Source: Pelotomaculum schinkii (GTDB lineage: Bacteria; Bacillota; Desulfotomaculia; Desulfotomaculales; Pelotomaculaceae). From it: a DNA stretch of 64,000 nucleotides. The stretch spans positions 1,116,001 through 1,180,000 of the forward strand of contig NZ_QFGA01000001.1 of NCBI RefSeq assembly GCF_004369205.1. Direction: 5' to 3'. Of this stretch, positions 35,081 to 44,052 are shown in pieces (positions within the stretch are counted from its first letter, which is position 1; every line of letters starts with the position of its first letter). The notes beneath the pieces were generated by a model, which saw nothing but the letters and a program-made list of their open reading frames with translations, was not told the DNA's origin and did no database searches. A program made the translations under genes and the position numbers.

Positions 35081-36331
35081 GTGAGATATTTGATTTTGGG
35101 CGCCAGCGCAACCGGGCTTAGCGCTGCCGGCGCCATCCGCCAAAACGATCCCTGGGGCGACATAACGGTACTGTCCGGTGACAGACATATTTACTCCAGA
35201 TGCCTGTTGCCGGATGTACTGGCCGGCCGGAGGGACGCCGCAGCAGCTCGCTTTGTACCTGAGGACTTTCTGAGGAGAAATGGCGTCCGTTGGGCTGGCG
35301 GGGTTAAAGCTGTAAAACTTTTACCGGAGGAGAAAGGTGTAGCTGCAGACAACGGTGACAAGTTTTTTTACGACAAACTCCTGATTGCCACCGGATCGTC
35401 CTCTTATCTACCTCCGGTGGAGAATATCAACCGGGGGCGGCAGGTCTACGGCCTGCGCAACCTTGAGGACGTATGGGATATTACCAGGGCTGCCGGAAAC
35501 TGCCGTCAGGCTGTCATTATGGGTGGCGGTCTGGTTGGTGTGGACGCAGCCGTGTCCTTAAATGAGAAAGGTTTGGCGGTAGTTATAGTGGAGATAGCCG
35601 GCCATATTTTGCCTCTGCAGTTGGACCAAAGGGCGGCAGCCAGCTATGAAGCATTATTCCGTAACCGGGGCATTGAAATCATTACCGGGGAAATGATGAA
35701 CCGGATAATATTGGATGATCGGCAAAATGTTACCGGTGTACAGCTAAAAAGCGGCCGGGTGATACCTTGCGGCCTGGTAGTAGCCGCCACCGGCGTCAGG
35801 CCCAACATTGACTTTTTGGAGGGCACACCTGTTGAGGTGGGCAGGGGAATCAAAGTAAACGAATACCAGGAGACATCATACCCGGACATTTATGCCGCCG
35901 GTGATGTCTGCGAGTCTTTGGAAGTCTTCACCGGCAAAGTTGCGCCCACTCCTATCTGGCCTCTGGCGGTGCTGCAGGGGCAGGTTGCGGGAACAAACAT
36001 GGCCGGAGGGCGCCGGAAAATAGTAAATAATTTCGCCTTTAAAAACTCAATGGAATTTTATGGACTAAACACCGTTTCCTTTGGCTTTCCCGAGGCGCCC
36101 GATACCAGCTATACGACCTATATCATGGAGAGTCCCGGCAGCTATAAAAAGTATATATTCAAGGACGGCTGCCTGCGGGGAGCCATCCTGCAGGGCGATA
36201 TATCAAGGGCAGGGGTGACCGGGGCTCTAATACGTAAAAACACACCCGTTGGAGTAGCTCCCGGGAAATTATTTGATTTGAATTACGCATACTTTTTCAA
36301 CCAGCGGGAAAACGGTGAGTTTGTTTTATAA
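35081..36331 (+). CDS. FAD/NAD(P)-dependent oxidoreductase (CooF-linked NADH/rubredoxin reductase type)
   Basis: 416 residues with a pyridine-nucleotide-disulfide-oxidoreductase fold: N-terminal FAD motif LILGASATGLSAAGA, NAD(P) motif VIMGGGLVGVDAAVSLNEKG and the FAD-ribityl motif TSYPDIYAAGDVCE. There is a C-terminal dimerisation-type domain. Found next to CODH and CooF, this flavoenzyme probably passes electrons from CooF to NAD(P)+ or to the rubrerythrin-type peroxidase encoded next. It begins at GTG 35081, 3 bp after the ferredoxin gene. Confidence 0.9.
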   Translation: MRYLILGASATGLSAAGAIRQNDPWGDITVLSGDRHIYSRCLLPDVLAGRRDAAAARFVPEDFLRRNGVRWAGGVKAVKLLPEEKGVAADNGDKFFYDKLLIATGSSSYLPPVENINRGRQVYGLRNLEDVWDITRAAGNCRQAVIMGGGLVGVDAAVSLNEKGLAVVIVEIAGHILPLQLDQRAAASYEALFRNRGIEIITGEMMNRIILDDRQNVTGVQLKSGRVIPCGLVVAATGVRPNIDFLEGTPVEVGRGIKVNEYQETSYPDIYAAGDVCESLEVFTGKVAPTPIWPLAVLQGQVAGTNMAGGRRKIVNNFAFKNSMEFYGLNTVSFGFPEAPDTSYTTYIMESPGSYKKYIFKDGCLRGAILQGDISRAGVTGALIRKNTPVGVAPGKLFDLNYAYFFNQRENGEFVL

Positions 36332-36408
36332 AAGAGCCGAAATTTGTAAGTATATAAATTTCAGCCAAGTAATGTCAAGAAGTATTTAAAAAAAGGAGGT
36401 CTAACAAT

Positions 36409-36954
36409 ATGAAAAAATGGCGTTGCACTGTTTGCGGTTATGTTTACGAAGGAGAAGCATCCCCTGAAAAATGTCCAAATTGCGGAGCTCCGAAGGAAAA
36501 ATTCGAGCAACTGACCACCTCCGGTCCGGACCTGGTGGACTGGAATAAGATCGGCGCGGCCAAAGGCTCCGGTTTTGAAAGCGATTTGGATATGCAGTTC
36601 AAAGGAGAGTGCATGGAGGTAGGCATGTATATCGCCATGGCCCGCCAGGCCGAACGGGAAGGCTATACTGAGATAGCTGAAACCATGAAGCGTATTGCCT
36701 GGGAAGAAGCTCACCACGCGGCACGCTTTGCTGAACTACTGGGTGAAGTTTTAAGTGAAAAAACGGAGGAAAACTTAAAAAGGCTGGTGGACGGCGAAGC
36801 CGGCGCCAACAGGGGGAAAAAAGACATTGCCGTCCGTTCCAAAAAGGAAGGTCAGGACGCTGTTCACGATGCCATTCATGAAGCTTGCAAAGATGAAGCG
36901 AGACATTGCATGGCTTTCCACGGGCTATTGAAAAGATATTTTCCTCAAGCGTAA
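36409..36954 (+). CDS. Reverse-type rubrerythrin (N-terminal rubredoxin)
   Basis: 181 residues. The rubredoxin domain is N-terminal, with Cys6-x2-Cys9 and Cys22-x2-Cys25 ([20 protein letters not shown]), followed by a di-iron ferritin-like domain with Glu/His ligands ([38 protein letters not shown]). Such reverse rubrerythrins reduce H2O2 or O2 in anaerobes. It closes the CODH operon and ends at a terminator. A strong AAAAGGAGGTC site supports the start. Confidence 0.93.
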   Translation: MKKWRCTVCGYVYEGEASPEKCPNCGAPKEKFEQLTTSGPDLVDWNKIGAAKGSGFESDLDMQFKGECMEVGMYIAMARQAEREGYTEIAETMKRIAWEEAHHAARFAELLGEVLSEKTEENLKRLVDGEAGANRGKKDIAVRSKKEGQDAVHDAIHEACKDEARHCMAFHGLLKRYFPQA

Positions 36955-36956
36955 AA

Positions 36957-36992
36957 CCCGGTTTAGGGGCGACAAAGGTCGCCCCTTCTTCG
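36957..36992 (+). terminator. Terminator of the CODH operon
   Basis: AGGGGCGAC pairs with GTCGCCCCT around AAAG and is followed by TCTTCGTTCTT. Confidence 0.8.
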
Positions 36993-37116
36993 TTCTTATC
37001 ATTATATAAACCATGTGAATATTTTCAATCACAGTCTGGCGAAGACGTGAGAAAAAGGAAATAATATGTCCAAACTAAACATTTTATGATACATTGGAAC
37101 TGAAAGGAGATGCTGT

Positions 37117-38385
37117 TTGTTGGATCAAAAGGTTTATGATAGGACAATTACCAATAAATATCTTGGTGTACAGAGGATAATTAAAGGCGGCTCGCCTTTG
37201 GAAACAAGGATAAAAGCGGAATCCCAGCTGGCCAAATGGGCCAGGCAGGAAAAGCTCCATAAAGAGCGGGAACGCTTTGAATCTTTAAAGGAACTGGCAG
37301 AGCTTGACACCCGGCAGGCCGGGAATGCCATCAAAGCTTGTGACAGTATACTAAAAATCAACCTTTGTTCGGCCAGTAAACTTGATTGGGCTTCTTTTTA
37401 TCATGACCAGCTATTACCACCTTTCGTTTTCAAAGAACACCCGCCCCGCTACGAGCAGGTGGTCAGGGAAATGCGCATCCCCCGTAAAAGTTTTTTTAGT
37501 GAACTTATATTCCCCTCCGCCAGAAAAAAACGGCTGGCTCTGGAGGAGGCGGCAAGAGTTGCTTTCGAGGAACAAATGCGGGATTATAACGCCAAAAAAG
37601 AATCTGCACAGACCAGTTATGAGGCGCAGCGGGCAGCCTTTATAAATGAACAGTCAAAATTTAACCGCTCCGTGGACCAACTACAGCTGGATGTGGAAAA
37701 AGTACAACCATACGCCGTGGCAAGCCTGGCGCGCATAGCTTTGGCCGGTCTCGAACTGCCGGATGAAATTGAGGTGGATTTTGACGCCCATTACCACGGA
37801 ACGGAAAAGCTTATCGTAATCAGCGGCATCCTGCCCGGGCCTCTTGAGATGCCCCGGATAGTGCGGTATGAATACCACGGGGAAGAAAACGGCATTTTGC
37901 CGGTAGAAATGGACCAGGACAGCTTCGAGCATTATTATGAGTCGACCTTGCTGCAGATAGCCCTGAGCGCTGTCCATAGAATATTCACATCTATTCCTGA
38001 CAGGCAAATCCATATAGTGGGATTTAACGGCCTGATCGGAGAGGGAGAATCCTGTATCTTTACCTGCAAAACATCCCGTGATCTTTTTAATCCAATAGAC
38101 CTGGCCCGGAATACACCTGATATGTCGTTTCAAGCTATGCAGGGAGTTATGGTCAAACCCGTGACCGGTTTAACTCCTGTTGAACCGCTCGCATGGCCGA
38201 CAAAACCTACTTTTCTCCGCCCTGAAACCGGTGAAATTATTACCAAACCGGACGGCCGGCGCCAACCGGCAGCCTACCAATCAGGCGAAATCAAGAACGC
38301 AGCCAATGATCTTTTGGTAGGTTTGCTTGATCAGCTTGAGCAGGATTTAAGCAAAAGGCCCGGCGATGGTGATGTGGTACACTAA
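37117..38385 (+). CDS. Unknown protein with central coiled coil
   Basis: 422 residues. The N-terminal 95 residues are charged and helical (KAESQLAKWARQEKLHKERE), the centre (about 120-200) is a long coiled coil (RKKRLALEEAARVAFEEQM), and the C-terminal half is alpha/beta with HYHGTEKLIVISGILPGPLE and RQIHIVGFNGLIGEG. No signal peptide or membrane segment is visible. The start is TTG at 37117 with AAAGGAGATG upstream. I do not recognise the family. The C-terminal half vaguely resembles proteins next to restriction-endonuclease-like DUFs, but no catalytic motif is clear. Confidence 0.6.
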   Translation: MLDQKVYDRTITNKYLGVQRIIKGGSPLETRIKAESQLAKWARQEKLHKERERFESLKELAELDTRQAGNAIKACDSILKINLCSASKLDWASFYHDQLLPPFVFKEHPPRYEQVVREMRIPRKSFFSELIFPSARKKRLALEEAARVAFEEQMRDYNAKKESAQTSYEAQRAAFINEQSKFNRSVDQLQLDVEKVQPYAVASLARIALAGLELPDEIEVDFDAHYHGTEKLIVISGILPGPLEMPRIVRYEYHGEENGILPVEMDQDSFEHYYESTLLQIALSAVHRIFTSIPDRQIHIVGFNGLIGEGESCIFTCKTSRDLFNPIDLARNTPDMSFQAMQGVMVKPVTGLTPVEPLAWPTKPTFLRPETGEIITKPDGRRQPAAYQSGEIKNAANDLLVGLLDQLEQDLSKRPGDGDVVH

Positions 38386-38752
38386 TGGACGTGAGATGTG
38401 AGACGTGGGACGTGAGTATATCCTGCATTTCTATGGGGTCTTTTTCGCATGTCTCACGTGCTCTTTTATCCTGCTTTCCACTTTCGCATTTTTCACAACA
38501 CCGTCTCACATCCCACGTCTCACGTCCCACGTCCCACGTCCCACGTCCCACGTCCCACGCCTCACGTCCCACGTCCCACGTCCCACGTCCCACGCCTCAC
38601 GTCCCACGTCCCACGCCTCACGTCCATATTCTACGCCTTACGCCCTACGCCCTACGACCTTTTCATGGCTCAACGCATTTCGGCAAATTTCCAACAGCCC
38701 ATCTGCTATAATAAAAGCCAGGAATATACTGACGAGGTTGGGGGTGCTTAGG
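38386..38752. repeat. Heptamer minisatellite and inverted partner
   Basis: At 38507-38625 the unit CACGTCC (with variants CACGCCT, CACATCC) is repeated about 16 times. At 38385-38415 the complementary motif GGACGTGAGATGTGAGACGTG occurs in the opposite orientation, so the two blocks can pair across about 90 nt. Frames through the repeat stay open because the unit has no stop codons. Confidence 0.8.
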
Positions 38753-39217
38753 ATGGATGCTCTGCTCAAAGATCTTGCGTCCTTTTACCGGGAGCTTGAC
38801 GAGTTTTTGCAGCCTTCGAACAAAGATTGCGGACTATGCGGCGCATGCTGCCTGAGGACAACATCGCTGCGGGTGTACCCCCCGGAAACGGAAAATATCA
38901 GGCGGTACGTAAAAAACGACAGATTGTTCAAGCTCTTTGAGAAGTTTGCCAGTAATTCTATTATCAGCATCTGGGGCGATACAACCGGCCACTGTCCTTT
39001 TCAGGAGGGGTTGCTCTGCTCCGTCTATCCTGCCCGCCCCTATCACTGCCGTATCTACGGTCCTTACCACCACCAGGGACGCGACCTTCTGAAAGAGTGT
39101 GTCTACCAGGGCGCAGCCAAAAGCTACAGCAGGCGGGAAGAGCTTCCCCTGATTGAAAAGCTGGATCAGCTAATTGAGAACTATCATAAACTGACCATGG
39201 AACCACAAAGTGTGTAA
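38753..39217 (+). CDS. YkgJ-family cysteine-cluster protein
   Basis: 154 residues. The YkgJ/UPF0153 signature of eight cysteines is present (DCGLCGACCLRTTSLRV, HCPFQEGLLCSVYPARPYHC, ECVYQG), thought to bind a metal or Fe-S centre. The ATG at 38753 follows GAGGTTGGGGGTG. The longer frame from 38405 is translated minisatellite and was rejected. Function is unknown. Confidence 0.82.
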   Translation: MDALLKDLASFYRELDEFLQPSNKDCGLCGACCLRTTSLRVYPPETENIRRYVKNDRLFKLFEKFASNSIISIWGDTTGHCPFQEGLLCSVYPARPYHCRIYGPYHHQGRDLLKECVYQGAAKSYSRREELPLIEKLDQLIENYHKLTMEPQSV

Positions 39218-39267
39218 ACCAAAACCATGAAAACTCCCTGAGCGCTTCATACCTTCCTTAGGGACAT

Positions 39268-39313
39268 AAAAAGCACCCCTATGGCAGTGTTCAAATCCTG
39301 CCATAGGGGTACT
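39268..39313. terminator. Terminator between convergent genes
   Basis: ACCCCTATGGCAG pairs with CTGCCATAGGGGT around TGTTCAAATC, with A-rich left and T-rich right flanks, so it can serve the YkgJ-like and rubrerythrin genes. Confidence 0.8.
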
Positions 39314-39358
39314 TTCATTGACTGTCCCTTTTCCGGGGGGGGGCAGTCTCTACCCAGC

Positions 39359-39850
39359 TTAACCGACGTTTTTAAAGGCTTTGGCAGTAGACCCGCAAAT
39401 AGGGCACTTCTCCGGAGCGTTATTTTCATGAATGTAACCACAAACCGTACACAGATAGTAATCGGTATCCGCCTTGCTGTCCAGGGCGGCCAAAGCTTTT
39501 TTGTACAGATCGGCATGGACTTTTTCCGCTTCGTTGGCGAAGGTAAATACCTTTTTGGCCTGACTGTTCCCTTCAGCTTCAGCTGTTTGGATAAAACCGG
39601 GGTACATTTGCGTAAACTCGTAGGTTTCCCCGTCTATGGCGCTTTGCAAATTTTCCCCCGTTGTTTTTATCCCTCCCAGGGCTTTCAGTTCCGCCTGGGC
39701 ATGGATCGCCTCAGCCTCAGACGCCGCCCTGAACAGTTTGGCCACACCGGGATACCCTTCATCATCGGCTTTTTTGGCAAAAGCCAGGTATTTGCGGTTA
39801 GCCTGGGACTCTCCTGCAAAAGAGTCCTTTAAGCATTTTTCCGTACTCAC
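39359..39850 (-). CDS. Rubrerythrin
   Basis: 163 residues with the standard order: ferritin-like di-iron domain first (KDSFAGESQANRKYLAF, SEAEAIHAQAEL, ANEAEKVHADLYKKAL), then a C-terminal rubredoxin domain (YYLCTVCGYIHENNAPEKCP with CGST). It reduces hydrogen peroxide in the cytoplasm using electrons from rubredoxin or flavoproteins. It is distinct from the reverse type at 36409. The start has AGGAGGGAAAAACGTG on the minus strand. Confidence 0.95.
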   Translation of the reverse strand: MSTEKCLKDSFAGESQANRKYLAFAKKADDEGYPGVAKLFRAASEAEAIHAQAELKALGGIKTTGENLQSAIDGETYEFTQMYPGFIQTAEAEGNSQAKKVFTFANEAEKVHADLYKKALAALDSKADTDYYLCTVCGYIHENNAPEKCPICGSTAKAFKNVG

Positions 39851-39918
39851 GTTTTTCCCTCCTATTCGTTTGAAGTTTAATTATCCCAATTTCTTTGTAA
39901 ATAATACCCACATCCATT

Positions 39919-41010
39919 TTATACGAAGGCACTGATGCCAGCAAGCCTTTTGAGGGCTTTCAGGTTGTCGCTGTCTCCGGTCCTGGCCCGGCGTAGCGCC
40001 CTCTCCAAAATGGAGATAGAACGGTCATAATCCTGACGGTTTACCGGAAAGGGGTGCCCGTCCTTACCTCCGTGCGCAAAGCTGTAACGTACCGGATCCT
40101 TACGGCTTGCTCCCGCGTTGTAAATCACCTCGGCGACAAGGGCAAACGCCCTGACCGTAGCAGGCCCGACCCCTTCTGTCGCCAGCATCCCCTCGAAGGT
40201 GGACGGCTGAAGATCATAAAGCCTGGCCAGGGTTTTTTCAATACGGTTGGCTCCCGGAACGGGATGAGCCGCCGGGAGATTCAGCGTCTTAAACTTGTCA
40301 GCGGGCATATCCGCAATCTTTTTCAGTGTGCGAATAACCTCATCCGGCCTTTGCGCCAGGTAAAGCGAGGCTTCCCTGGCCCCGGCGCTCTCCAGGGCGA
40401 CCATATTTAACACAGCCCGCGCCGGTTCACCGCATACGGCCGAATGGGGTTCTTCCACAAAGGAATCCAATTTATCCCCCAGCCAGTGGTAGCGCCGCGC
40501 CCAACCGCCCGCCTGGTCCATGCCCTGCTGGACCACAGCCCACCTGCCGTCTCCGGTAAAAGCAAAGACATGGTGGTAAATCTGAAATCCGTCCTGTACT
40601 GCTGTATTGTCAACCTTGGCCGAAAGGCGGCTGGCGTACTGCAGGCAGGGCACGTCGACGGTAAGCCCGTAACGGTCGGCGTACTCCTCGATTTCCGACG
40701 GCGTTTTGCGGGAAGCCATGGCTTTTCCCCCGGCCAGGTAAATTCCCAGATCGTGTTGCCTGGGGCGTAAACCTTGCTTTAAAGCCCCGCATAAGACAGT
40801 GGTCAGGCCGGAAGAATGCCAGTCAAACCCCACCACGCAACCCAGCGCCTGGAACCAAAAGGGGTCGGAAAGCCGCTCCAGTACTTCTCCAGGGCCATAC
40901 TCCTCAACCACCGCCTCAATAATAGCCGAGCTAAGCTTAACCATCCGGTCAAAGAGCCAGCGGGGGCAATGGTGTCCATGCAAGGGCAGGTTGGCTATGC
41001 CTGTTCGCAT
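39919..41010 (-). CDS. DUF763 domain-containing protein
   Basis: 363 residues beginning MRTGIANLPLHGHHCPRWLF, the usual DUF763 N terminus, with FDWHSSGLTTVLCGALKQGL and GGKAMASRKTPSEI motifs and a C-terminal helix-hairpin-helix-like segment (LATEGVGPATVRAFALVAE). Archaeal and bacterial homologues are of unknown function; the HhH-like motif suggests nucleic-acid binding. The start at 41010 follows AGAGGTG by 8 nt; upstream Met codons at 41064 and 41016 lack a spaced site. Confidence 0.88.
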   Translation of the reverse strand: MRTGIANLPLHGHHCPRWLFDRMVKLSSAIIEAVVEEYGPGEVLERLSDPFWFQALGCVVGFDWHSSGLTTVLCGALKQGLRPRQHDLGIYLAGGKAMASRKTPSEIEEYADRYGLTVDVPCLQYASRLSAKVDNTAVQDGFQIYHHVFAFTGDGRWAVVQQGMDQAGGWARRYHWLGDKLDSFVEEPHSAVCGEPARAVLNMVALESAGAREASLYLAQRPDEVIRTLKKIADMPADKFKTLNLPAAHPVPGANRIEKTLARLYDLQPSTFEGMLATEGVGPATVRAFALVAEVIYNAGASRKDPVRYSFAHGGKDGHPFPVNRQDYDRSISILERALRRARTGDSDNLKALKRLAGISAFV

Positions 41011-41258
41011 ATACATCACCTCTTTGCTAGGCCTATTATACAACGAACACCAGTTCCCGGGCAATAAAAATTACCCTCCCCGGTCGCCATCAGCAATAAC
41101 CGCATTTTAAAAATCCTGAAATGATTTCTTTGGAGCCTTCCCTTGCCCCATGCTGGAGACCTAGGAAGGAAATAATCCAGGTATAGAGAATACATTCATA
41201 TTCTACACAAGAGAACGGTTTTCGACATGCAAAATACTTATAAGGTGGTGTGCAAGTA

Positions 41259-42239
41259 TTGCGGAGAACAGTCCAGTTAATGATGTTGCTTGCAGTGCTT
41301 TTATTAACGGCAGGGTGCGGCAGCCAGGGCACAGAAAGCAAGGAAGTTAAGACCGCCGTTCCTGAGAAAATTGTGGTGCAGGCCCCGTTGGGACCTCCTA
41401 CCGCTCCGCTTTTCAAGATGGCTGAAGAGAACCCGCTTAAAGGTACCAAGGTGGAACTGGTGATATACAAGTCCGTAGAGGAGGCTACCACCCGTGCCGT
41501 GAAGGGTGAGGCGGACTTTACCGTACTGCCTGTAAACGTGGCAGCCAAATTATATAACAAAGGCGTCGATATTTCCCTGGCCAATGTCAGCACCTGGGGC
41601 ATACTTTACCTGGTGTCAACTGACAGCGCGGTTCAAGACTGGCATGACCTGACCGGCCAGGACCTTTATGTGGGGGCCAGGGGTTCTACTCCAGACGTAC
41701 TGACCCGGTATCTGCTTGATAAGAACGGGCTTAAAGCAGGCGAAGTCCGGTTGAACTACCTGGAATCGCCGGAAATAGCCCAGATGATGATCAACGGGCT
41801 GGTTACAAATGCTGTGCTACCCGAACCCATGGTAACCCAGGTCCTGTTGAACAGCAAAGAATCCCGGGTAGTCAGGGATTTCTACAGTGACTGGCAACAA
41901 TTCGAAGGATACTCAGCCCAACTGCCTCAGGCCGGGATGGTTGTCCGCAACGAATTCGCCAAAGCATACCCACAAGCATTACGCGAGTTCCAACAAGCCT
42001 ACGCCAGGGAACTGGATTCGACCGTCGCCGACCCGGCCGGAGCCGCCCCGCTGATAGAAAAGAACCTGAAGATGCCTGCCCAGGTGTTTATCCAAAGCAT
42101 GACCCGCACCCGCCTGAAATACGTTTCCGGCAGCCGGGCAAAACCCGATGTCAATACCTATCTAACCACACTTCTTGAATTGTCGCCGGATATGGTGGGA
42201 GGAAAGCTTCCCGATGAAAACTTCTTCCTGGCCGATTAG
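41259..42239 (+). CDS. NitT/TauT-type ABC substrate-binding lipoprotein
   Basis: 326 residues. A lipoprotein signal peptide ends LTAGC, followed by an NMT1/SsuA-like domain (LGPPTAPLFKMAEENPLKG, ATTRAVKGEADFTVLPVNVA). TTG 41259 with AAGGTGG 10 nt upstream is preferred over the GTG at 41250 that touches the site. It overlaps the permease gene. The ligand is not evident; the family takes up sulfonates, nitrate, taurine, riboflavin or pyrimidines. Confidence 0.88.
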   Translation: MRRTVQLMMLLAVLLLTAGCGSQGTESKEVKTAVPEKIVVQAPLGPPTAPLFKMAEENPLKGTKVELVIYKSVEEATTRAVKGEADFTVLPVNVAAKLYNKGVDISLANVSTWGILYLVSTDSAVQDWHDLTGQDLYVGARGSTPDVLTRYLLDKNGLKAGEVRLNYLESPEIAQMMINGLVTNAVLPEPMVTQVLLNSKESRVVRDFYSDWQQFEGYSAQLPQAGMVVRNEFAKAYPQALREFQQAYARELDSTVADPAGAAPLIEKNLKMPAQVFIQSMTRTRLKYVSGSRAKPDVNTYLTTLLELSPDMVGGKLPDENFFLAD

Positions 42240-42966
42240 AAGCCTGCTGCCGCTTTCCGGGCTGGTCCTGTTTATCGCTCTCTGGCAAATGCTGTCCGGC
42301 CTGTATAACCATGTAATCATACCTTCGCCTGTAGAGGTCGTGCGTTCTTTCTACTCCCTGGCAGTCAGCGGAGAACTATGGGAGCAAGGCCGCCAGTCCA
42401 TCGCGCGGGGACTGGCTGGATTCGGCCTGGCAGTGGGTGTGGGCACGCCCCTCGGGCTCCTGATCGGCCTCAACCCGGTGGCAGCCAGCCTCTTCAGGCC
42501 GGCAGTGGTGGTTTTACAGGTTACCCCGCTGATTTCCTGGCTGCTTTTGGCGATGATCTGGATTGGTTTTAGCGGGGTGCCGGTCTTTATCGTTTTTGTA
42601 ACTACCGTACCTCTGATCGTGATCAATGTCTTCCAGGGTGTAAACGGCATTGACCGGCAGCTTTTGCAGATGGCTTCCATCTTTGGCATCAGCAAAGCGC
42701 GGATAATACGGGAGATTTACCTGCCCCAGGTGGCTCCCTACCTCATGGCCGGAGTCTCCAACGCCCTGGGTGTTACCTGGAAGGCCGTGGCCATGGCAGA
42801 ATTCTTAAGCGTTCAGACAGGCATCGGGGCCAGTATGGCTGTAGCCAGGATCAACCTGGAAACAGCCGGCCTTTTTGCCTGGACCGCTTCTCTAATCGGC
42901 CTGGGTCTGGTAACGGACCGCCTGCTATCCTACCTGACCCGCCGCAAACTGAGCCACTGGATGTGA
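42214..42966 (+). CDS. NitT/TauT-type ABC permease
   Basis: 250 residues, six membrane helices with the EAA-type loop (LLQMASIFGISKARIIREIY) and the following LGVTWKAVAMAEFL helix. GGGAGGAAAG precedes the ATG at 42214. It overlaps the binding-protein gene by 26 bp and the ATPase gene by 4 bp (GTGA), so the three genes form one operon. In the helix after the EAA loop this permease has Met (VAMAEF) where the sao-type permease has UGA. Confidence 0.9.
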   Translation: MKTSSWPIRSLLPLSGLVLFIALWQMLSGLYNHVIIPSPVEVVRSFYSLAVSGELWEQGRQSIARGLAGFGLAVGVGTPLGLLIGLNPVAASLFRPAVVVLQVTPLISWLLLAMIWIGFSGVPVFIVFVTTVPLIVINVFQGVNGIDRQLLQMASIFGISKARIIREIYLPQVAPYLMAGVSNALGVTWKAVAMAEFLSVQTGIGASMAVARINLETAGLFAWTASLIGLGLVTDRLLSYLTRRKLSHWM

Positions 42967-43709
42967 TAGTTCGCTTGATTAAATTTGAACAGGTCCATAA
43001 AACCTTGGGACAGACCAGGGTCCTGGGTGATTTTTCTTTTTCTGCCGGCAAAAACAAGATCTTCTGCATCATCGGCCCTTCGGGCTGCGGTAAAACAACT
43101 ATCCTGCAGCTCCTGTCCGGGCTGGAACAGCCTGATGCCGGCCGTATTACCGGGTTGGCCGGGCTCCGGGTAAGCTATGTGTTCCAGGAGCCAAGGCTAT
43201 TGCCCTGGAAAACGGTAGCCGGGAACCTGGATTTCGCACTGCAGGATGTGGTATCTCCAGCCGAAAAGCAGGAACTTATCAAGAGCTACCTCAGCACGAT
43301 GGGCCTGTATGAATATCGCGACAGCTATCCCAAAGCCTTAAGCGGAGGTATGAAACAGCGCCTCGCCATCTGCCGGGCCTTTGCCTTCCCGCATGACCTT
43401 TTGCTCCTCGACGAACCCTTTAAGTCACTGGACATGCCCCTTCGGCTGGGTCTGGTACGGCACGTGGTTAAAATGTGGCAGGCTGCGCCCCGCACCATTG
43501 TCTTCGTCACCCACGATATTATGGAAGCCCTGCTATTGGGACAACGGATTATGGTCCTTTCAGCCAGGCCAACCGAAATCCTTGAGACAATTGACCTGGA
43601 CCTGCCTCACGAACAACGCAATGTCGGCGAGGAACCGCTAACCTCACTTTACACCAAAATGCTGGCTATGCTGGAAACCGAAAATAAAAAATATTACCCG
43701 GGACTGTAA
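42963..43709 (+). CDS. NitT/TauT-type ABC ATPase
   Basis: 248 residues with Walker A GPSGCGKTT, Q-loop FQEPRLLPWK, signature LSGGMKQRLAICRAF, Walker B DLLLLDEPFKSLD and H-loop VTHDIMEA. It starts at GTG 42963, overlapping the permease stop. It powers the transporter encoded at 41259-42966. A hairpin TTCCCTCTG/CAGAGGGAA downstream (about 43740-43771) may terminate the operon. Confidence 0.92.
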   Translation: MIVRLIKFEQVHKTLGQTRVLGDFSFSAGKNKIFCIIGPSGCGKTTILQLLSGLEQPDAGRITGLAGLRVSYVFQEPRLLPWKTVAGNLDFALQDVVSPAEKQELIKSYLSTMGLYEYRDSYPKALSGGMKQRLAICRAFAFPHDLLLLDEPFKSLDMPLRLGLVRHVVKMWQAAPRTIVFVTHDIMEALLLGQRIMVLSARPTEILETIDLDLPHEQRNVGEEPLTSLYTKMLAMLETENKKYYPGL

Positions 43710-43982
43710 TCCGCAAATCAGGAGCATTACCCGGGTACTTCCCTCTGTGTTGATGCGGCCCCAGCAGAGGGAAAATACAAGGTATTTCTGCCAGTCCTAA
43801 ATAATAGCATTTCTATAGGTCATTGTTAACTGGTTTTCGAAAAGCCTCTGGGGTAGTGGGCTTGGGGTTATCCTCCGCTCTCTTCGCAATTCAACATTTA
43901 CCTTGGGATTCAAGTTGTGGTTTTGTTTTAGGCTGTTCTTTGTTGGAAACCCTGTTAACTTGCAATGATTACCTGATCTGAT

Positions 43983-44027
43983 GAACAAGCCCCGCGTCTT
44001 TTAATAGGACGCGGGGCTTGTTTTTCA
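43983..44027. terminator. Strong bidirectional terminator
   Basis: AACAAGCCCCGCGTC pairs with GACGCGGGGCTTGTT around TTTTAATAG and is followed by TTTTCA. It ends the minus-strand aminotransferase transcript. Confidence 0.88.
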
Positions 44028-44052
44028 ATCAACAAATTGTCCGGCAATCTTA

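Noticed and set aside
38507-38625. CRISPR-like array
   Set aside because: The unit is only 7 bp with no spacers and no cas genes nearby; it is a minisatellite.
38291-38751. Long open frames across the heptamer repeat on both strands (for example a tryptophan/glycine-rich frame on the minus strand)
   Set aside because: They arise because the 7-bp repeat contains no stop codon in any frame; no ribosome site or family similarity.
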